From assembly GCA_934130705.1 (NCBI GenBank), contig CAKOYL010000011.1, forward strand, positions 1-24,825: a stretch of DNA of 24,825 bases, given 5' to 3'. Positions 23,745 to 24,825 of this stretch are shown here, piece after piece; position 1 is the stretch's first letter; each line of letters begins with the position of its first letter. The translations under genes and the position numbers were made by a program. This stretch comes from an uncultured Clostridia bacterium. Its GTDB lineage: Bacteria > Bacillota_A > Clostridia > TANB77 > CAG-508. Under the pieces are notes generated by a model, which was given only the letters and a program-made list of their open reading frames with translations, was not told where the DNA came from and made no database searches.

Positions 23745-24326
23745 ATGACAGAAAAATTTTTAACAAATAACTATAATCACATATTTTACAGTGTTATTGG
23801 TAACCATGCTGGTGAAACTGTTGAAGAAATAATAGAGAGAAAAGAAAATGAAATTGCTGAATGTAAATATAGTTTGTGGTCTGCAAAAATAGATAAAAAA
23901 TCTATTGAACAAGTTTGGAAATTAGATGAAAATGACAAAGTATATGTGCTATGTAAAATAAATAAAGCTGCAAAAGATCCTGTAAAAGCAACAATAGTTC
24001 CTTATTATGCCAAAAAAGCATATGGACCTGACAAACAAGAATTGACGATTCCAGATGGTATAAAAACAAGTTTTACAGAAGGAAAAAACTATCAGGCTTA
24101 TGTTGTTAAGCATTATGAGTTACTAGAATCACCAATTGCATTTGATTTTGGTAAATATGAATCTTTATTAGCAAATAATTTACACATGTCATTTAAAAAT
24201 AGATTTAAATGTAATCAGTTTCAAAATACGTATGGGCATTTAAACAAACAATTAGAAGAAAGAGAGGAAAAAGAAATTAAGTTAATCATGGAATTAAAAT
24301 ATCCTTTTGTTGTAAACTTAGAATAG
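23745..24326 (+). CDS. Unrecognised 193-residue soluble protein
   Basis: The frame is open from 23682, inside the previous gene, but TGGAGGT (23734-23740) sets ATG 23745. The sequence begins MTEKFLTNNYNHIFYSVIGN and contains NEIAECKYSLWSAKI, then DENDKVYVLCKINKAAKDP, then AYVVKHYELLES. Alternating beta strands with a buried Trp are reminiscent of small PUA/EVE-like or nucleic-acid-binding barrels, but I cannot assign a family. No signal or membrane segment. It follows the membrane-protein gene by 13 bases and ends before a terminator-like hairpin, so it is likely last in the operon starting at 21921. Confidence 0.7.
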   Translation: MTEKFLTNNYNHIFYSVIGNHAGETVEEIIERKENEIAECKYSLWSAKIDKKSIEQVWKLDENDKVYVLCKINKAAKDPVKATIVPYYAKKAYGPDKQELTIPDGIKTSFTEGKNYQAYVVKHYELLESPIAFDFGKYESLLANNLHMSFKNRFKCNQFQNTYGHLNKQLEEREEKEIKLIMELKYPFVVNLE

Positions 24327-24383
24327 ATTTAAATACATTAGAAAAATTAAGTGTTTTGTAATATTACTAAGCTAAAAAAATAA

Positions 24384-24421
24384 GACTGTTTTGCACAAAG
24401 CTTTGATGCCGCGACAGTTTT
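24384..24421 (+). terminator. Imperfect terminator-like hairpin
   Basis: ACTGT (24385-24389) pairs with ACAGT (24414-24418), with inner pairing of GCA with TGC and of CAAAG with CTTTG, followed by TTTT. It is locally GC-rich (ATGCCGCG) against its surroundings and lies after the 193-residue gene. Confidence 0.45.
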
Positions 24422-24447
24422 GAATAAAAATAATTAATAATTTTGCT

Positions 24448-24660
24448 GTGAAGTATAGGCAAATGTTTGTTCTTATTATAAAAGCAGTAAATCAAAAAAG
24501 ATTAGAATACTTGGAAAAAACTATAAAATTAATAGATATTGCAAATCGTATTGATGAGAGACTAGAAGGAAATGATGCAAAAGAAATATTAAAGGTGATT
24601 GGAGGATATTCAAAAGCATTAGATTTATTAGATGATTATGATCATAGGACAATATGTTAG
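24448..24660 (+). pseudogene. Fragment resembling the middle of a RhuM/Fic-type protein
   Basis: A frame of 70 codons from a GTG without any ribosome binding site; the preceding in-frame stop is at 24421-24423. The sequence RLEYLEKTIKLIDIANRIDE, then EGNDAKEILKVIGGYSKALD, then LLDDYDHRTI reads like an internal segment that, in proteins I recall as RhuM/Fic (death-on-curing) toxins, precedes the Fic domain. It ends abruptly at a stop two codons after the DYDH motif, where the longer proteins would continue, and it has no N-terminal domain. I therefore read it as a gene remnant. The family assignment is from memory and moderate; a short independent gene is the alternative. Confidence 0.4.
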
Positions 24661-24800
24661 ATTATGATTGTGCTCCAGAAAGTGCAATAATTAGAGATAA
24701 GAATGATTTGAAATGCAAGTTGCAACAGGGTTTAGATGATATAAAATCAAATAAAACATATTCTTTAGATGAAGTTTTTAAGCATATTGATAATTTATAA
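24654..24800 (+). CDS. C-terminal half of a RelB/Phd-like antitoxin, probably truncated
   Basis: 48 codons from ATG 24654, overlapping the end of the RhuM/Fic-like fragment by seven bases. The sequence KCKLQQGLDDIKSNKTYSLD, then EVFKHIDNL, is typical of the C-terminal, toxin-binding part of small type II antitoxins (RelB/DinJ or Phd/YefM types). The N-terminal DNA-binding part is missing: an in-frame TAG lies seven bases upstream of the ATG. Only a poorly spaced AGGAC serves as ribosome binding site. It is followed by an AGGAGTG and a new start at 24817, the usual antitoxin-toxin spacing. It may be a remnant or a minimal antitoxin. Confidence 0.45.
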   Translation: MLDYDCAPESAIIRDKNDLKCKLQQGLDDIKSNKTYSLDEVFKHIDNL

Positions 24801-24816
24801 ATAGGAGTGAAATATA

Positions 24817-24825
24817 ATGAAAGTA
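24817..24825 (+). CDS. Start of a downstream gene, possibly a RelE/ParE-type toxin (partial)
   Basis: ATG AAA GTA at the window edge, preceded by AGGAGTG at good spacing and 16 bases after the antitoxin-like frame. Only three residues (MKV) are visible. The toxin suggestion comes solely from context. Confidence 0.4.

Overview
This is a strongly AT-rich window from a low-GC, probably endospore-forming member of the Clostridia, plausibly an uncultured gut lineage. Evidence for this is the codon use (AAA, GAA, ATA and AGA preferred), strong AGGAGG-type ribosome binding sites, sigma-A promoters of TTGACA-17-TATAAT type, a GGGtGRT-family gene, and two sporulation-associated genes (a SpoVB-like flippase and dipicolinate synthase subunit B). 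No phage structural genes, rRNA, tRNA or CRISPR array were seen.

Layout. 1-192 is the C-terminus of a GGGtGRT protein. 316-1623 is enolase with its own terminator. 1720-5262 is a complete dTDP-L-rhamnose pathway in the order rmlD-rmlA-rmlC-rmlB. Two of its internal spacers carry palindromic, locally GC-rich elements resembling REP/BIME units; the rmlC-rmlB element is a near-perfect 33-bp inverted pair. A convergent SpoVB-like gene follows (5302-6813, minus). Next come an unrecognised 181-residue protein and a MATE transporter fused to a cytidylate-kinase-like P-loop domain (7750-9756), which has a long leader with tandem hairpins. A long-chain acyl-CoA synthetase follows, then a convergent dpaB/spoVFB. 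Then pepF, a CmpB-family membrane protein, a short LysM protein with SOS-like upstream sequences, a convergent XerC/D-type recombinase, and a class A penicillin-binding protein.

From about 19 kb the window turns accessory: a PD-(D/E)XK nuclease, a CbxX/SpoVK-type AAA+ ATPase with a long unusual N-terminal half, a 68-residue protein, a protein with uracil-DNA-glycosylase-like motifs, a three-helix membrane protein and an unrecognised 193-residue protein. The window ends in what looks like debris: a fragment resembling RhuM/Fic-type proteins fused to the C-terminal half of a RelB/Phd-like antitoxin, then the start of a possible toxin.

Functional themes. The left part supports central metabolism and cell-surface polysaccharide (RmlABCD makes dTDP-rhamnose; the SpoVB-like protein belongs to the lipid-linked glycan flippase superfamily). 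The middle part concerns envelope growth, division control and sporulation. The right part has the look of a genome-conflict or DNA-processing island. The most promising under-described unit is the AAA+/68-residue/UDG-like cluster at 20247-23286, which has its own promoters. The most unusual single protein is the MATE-kinase fusion.
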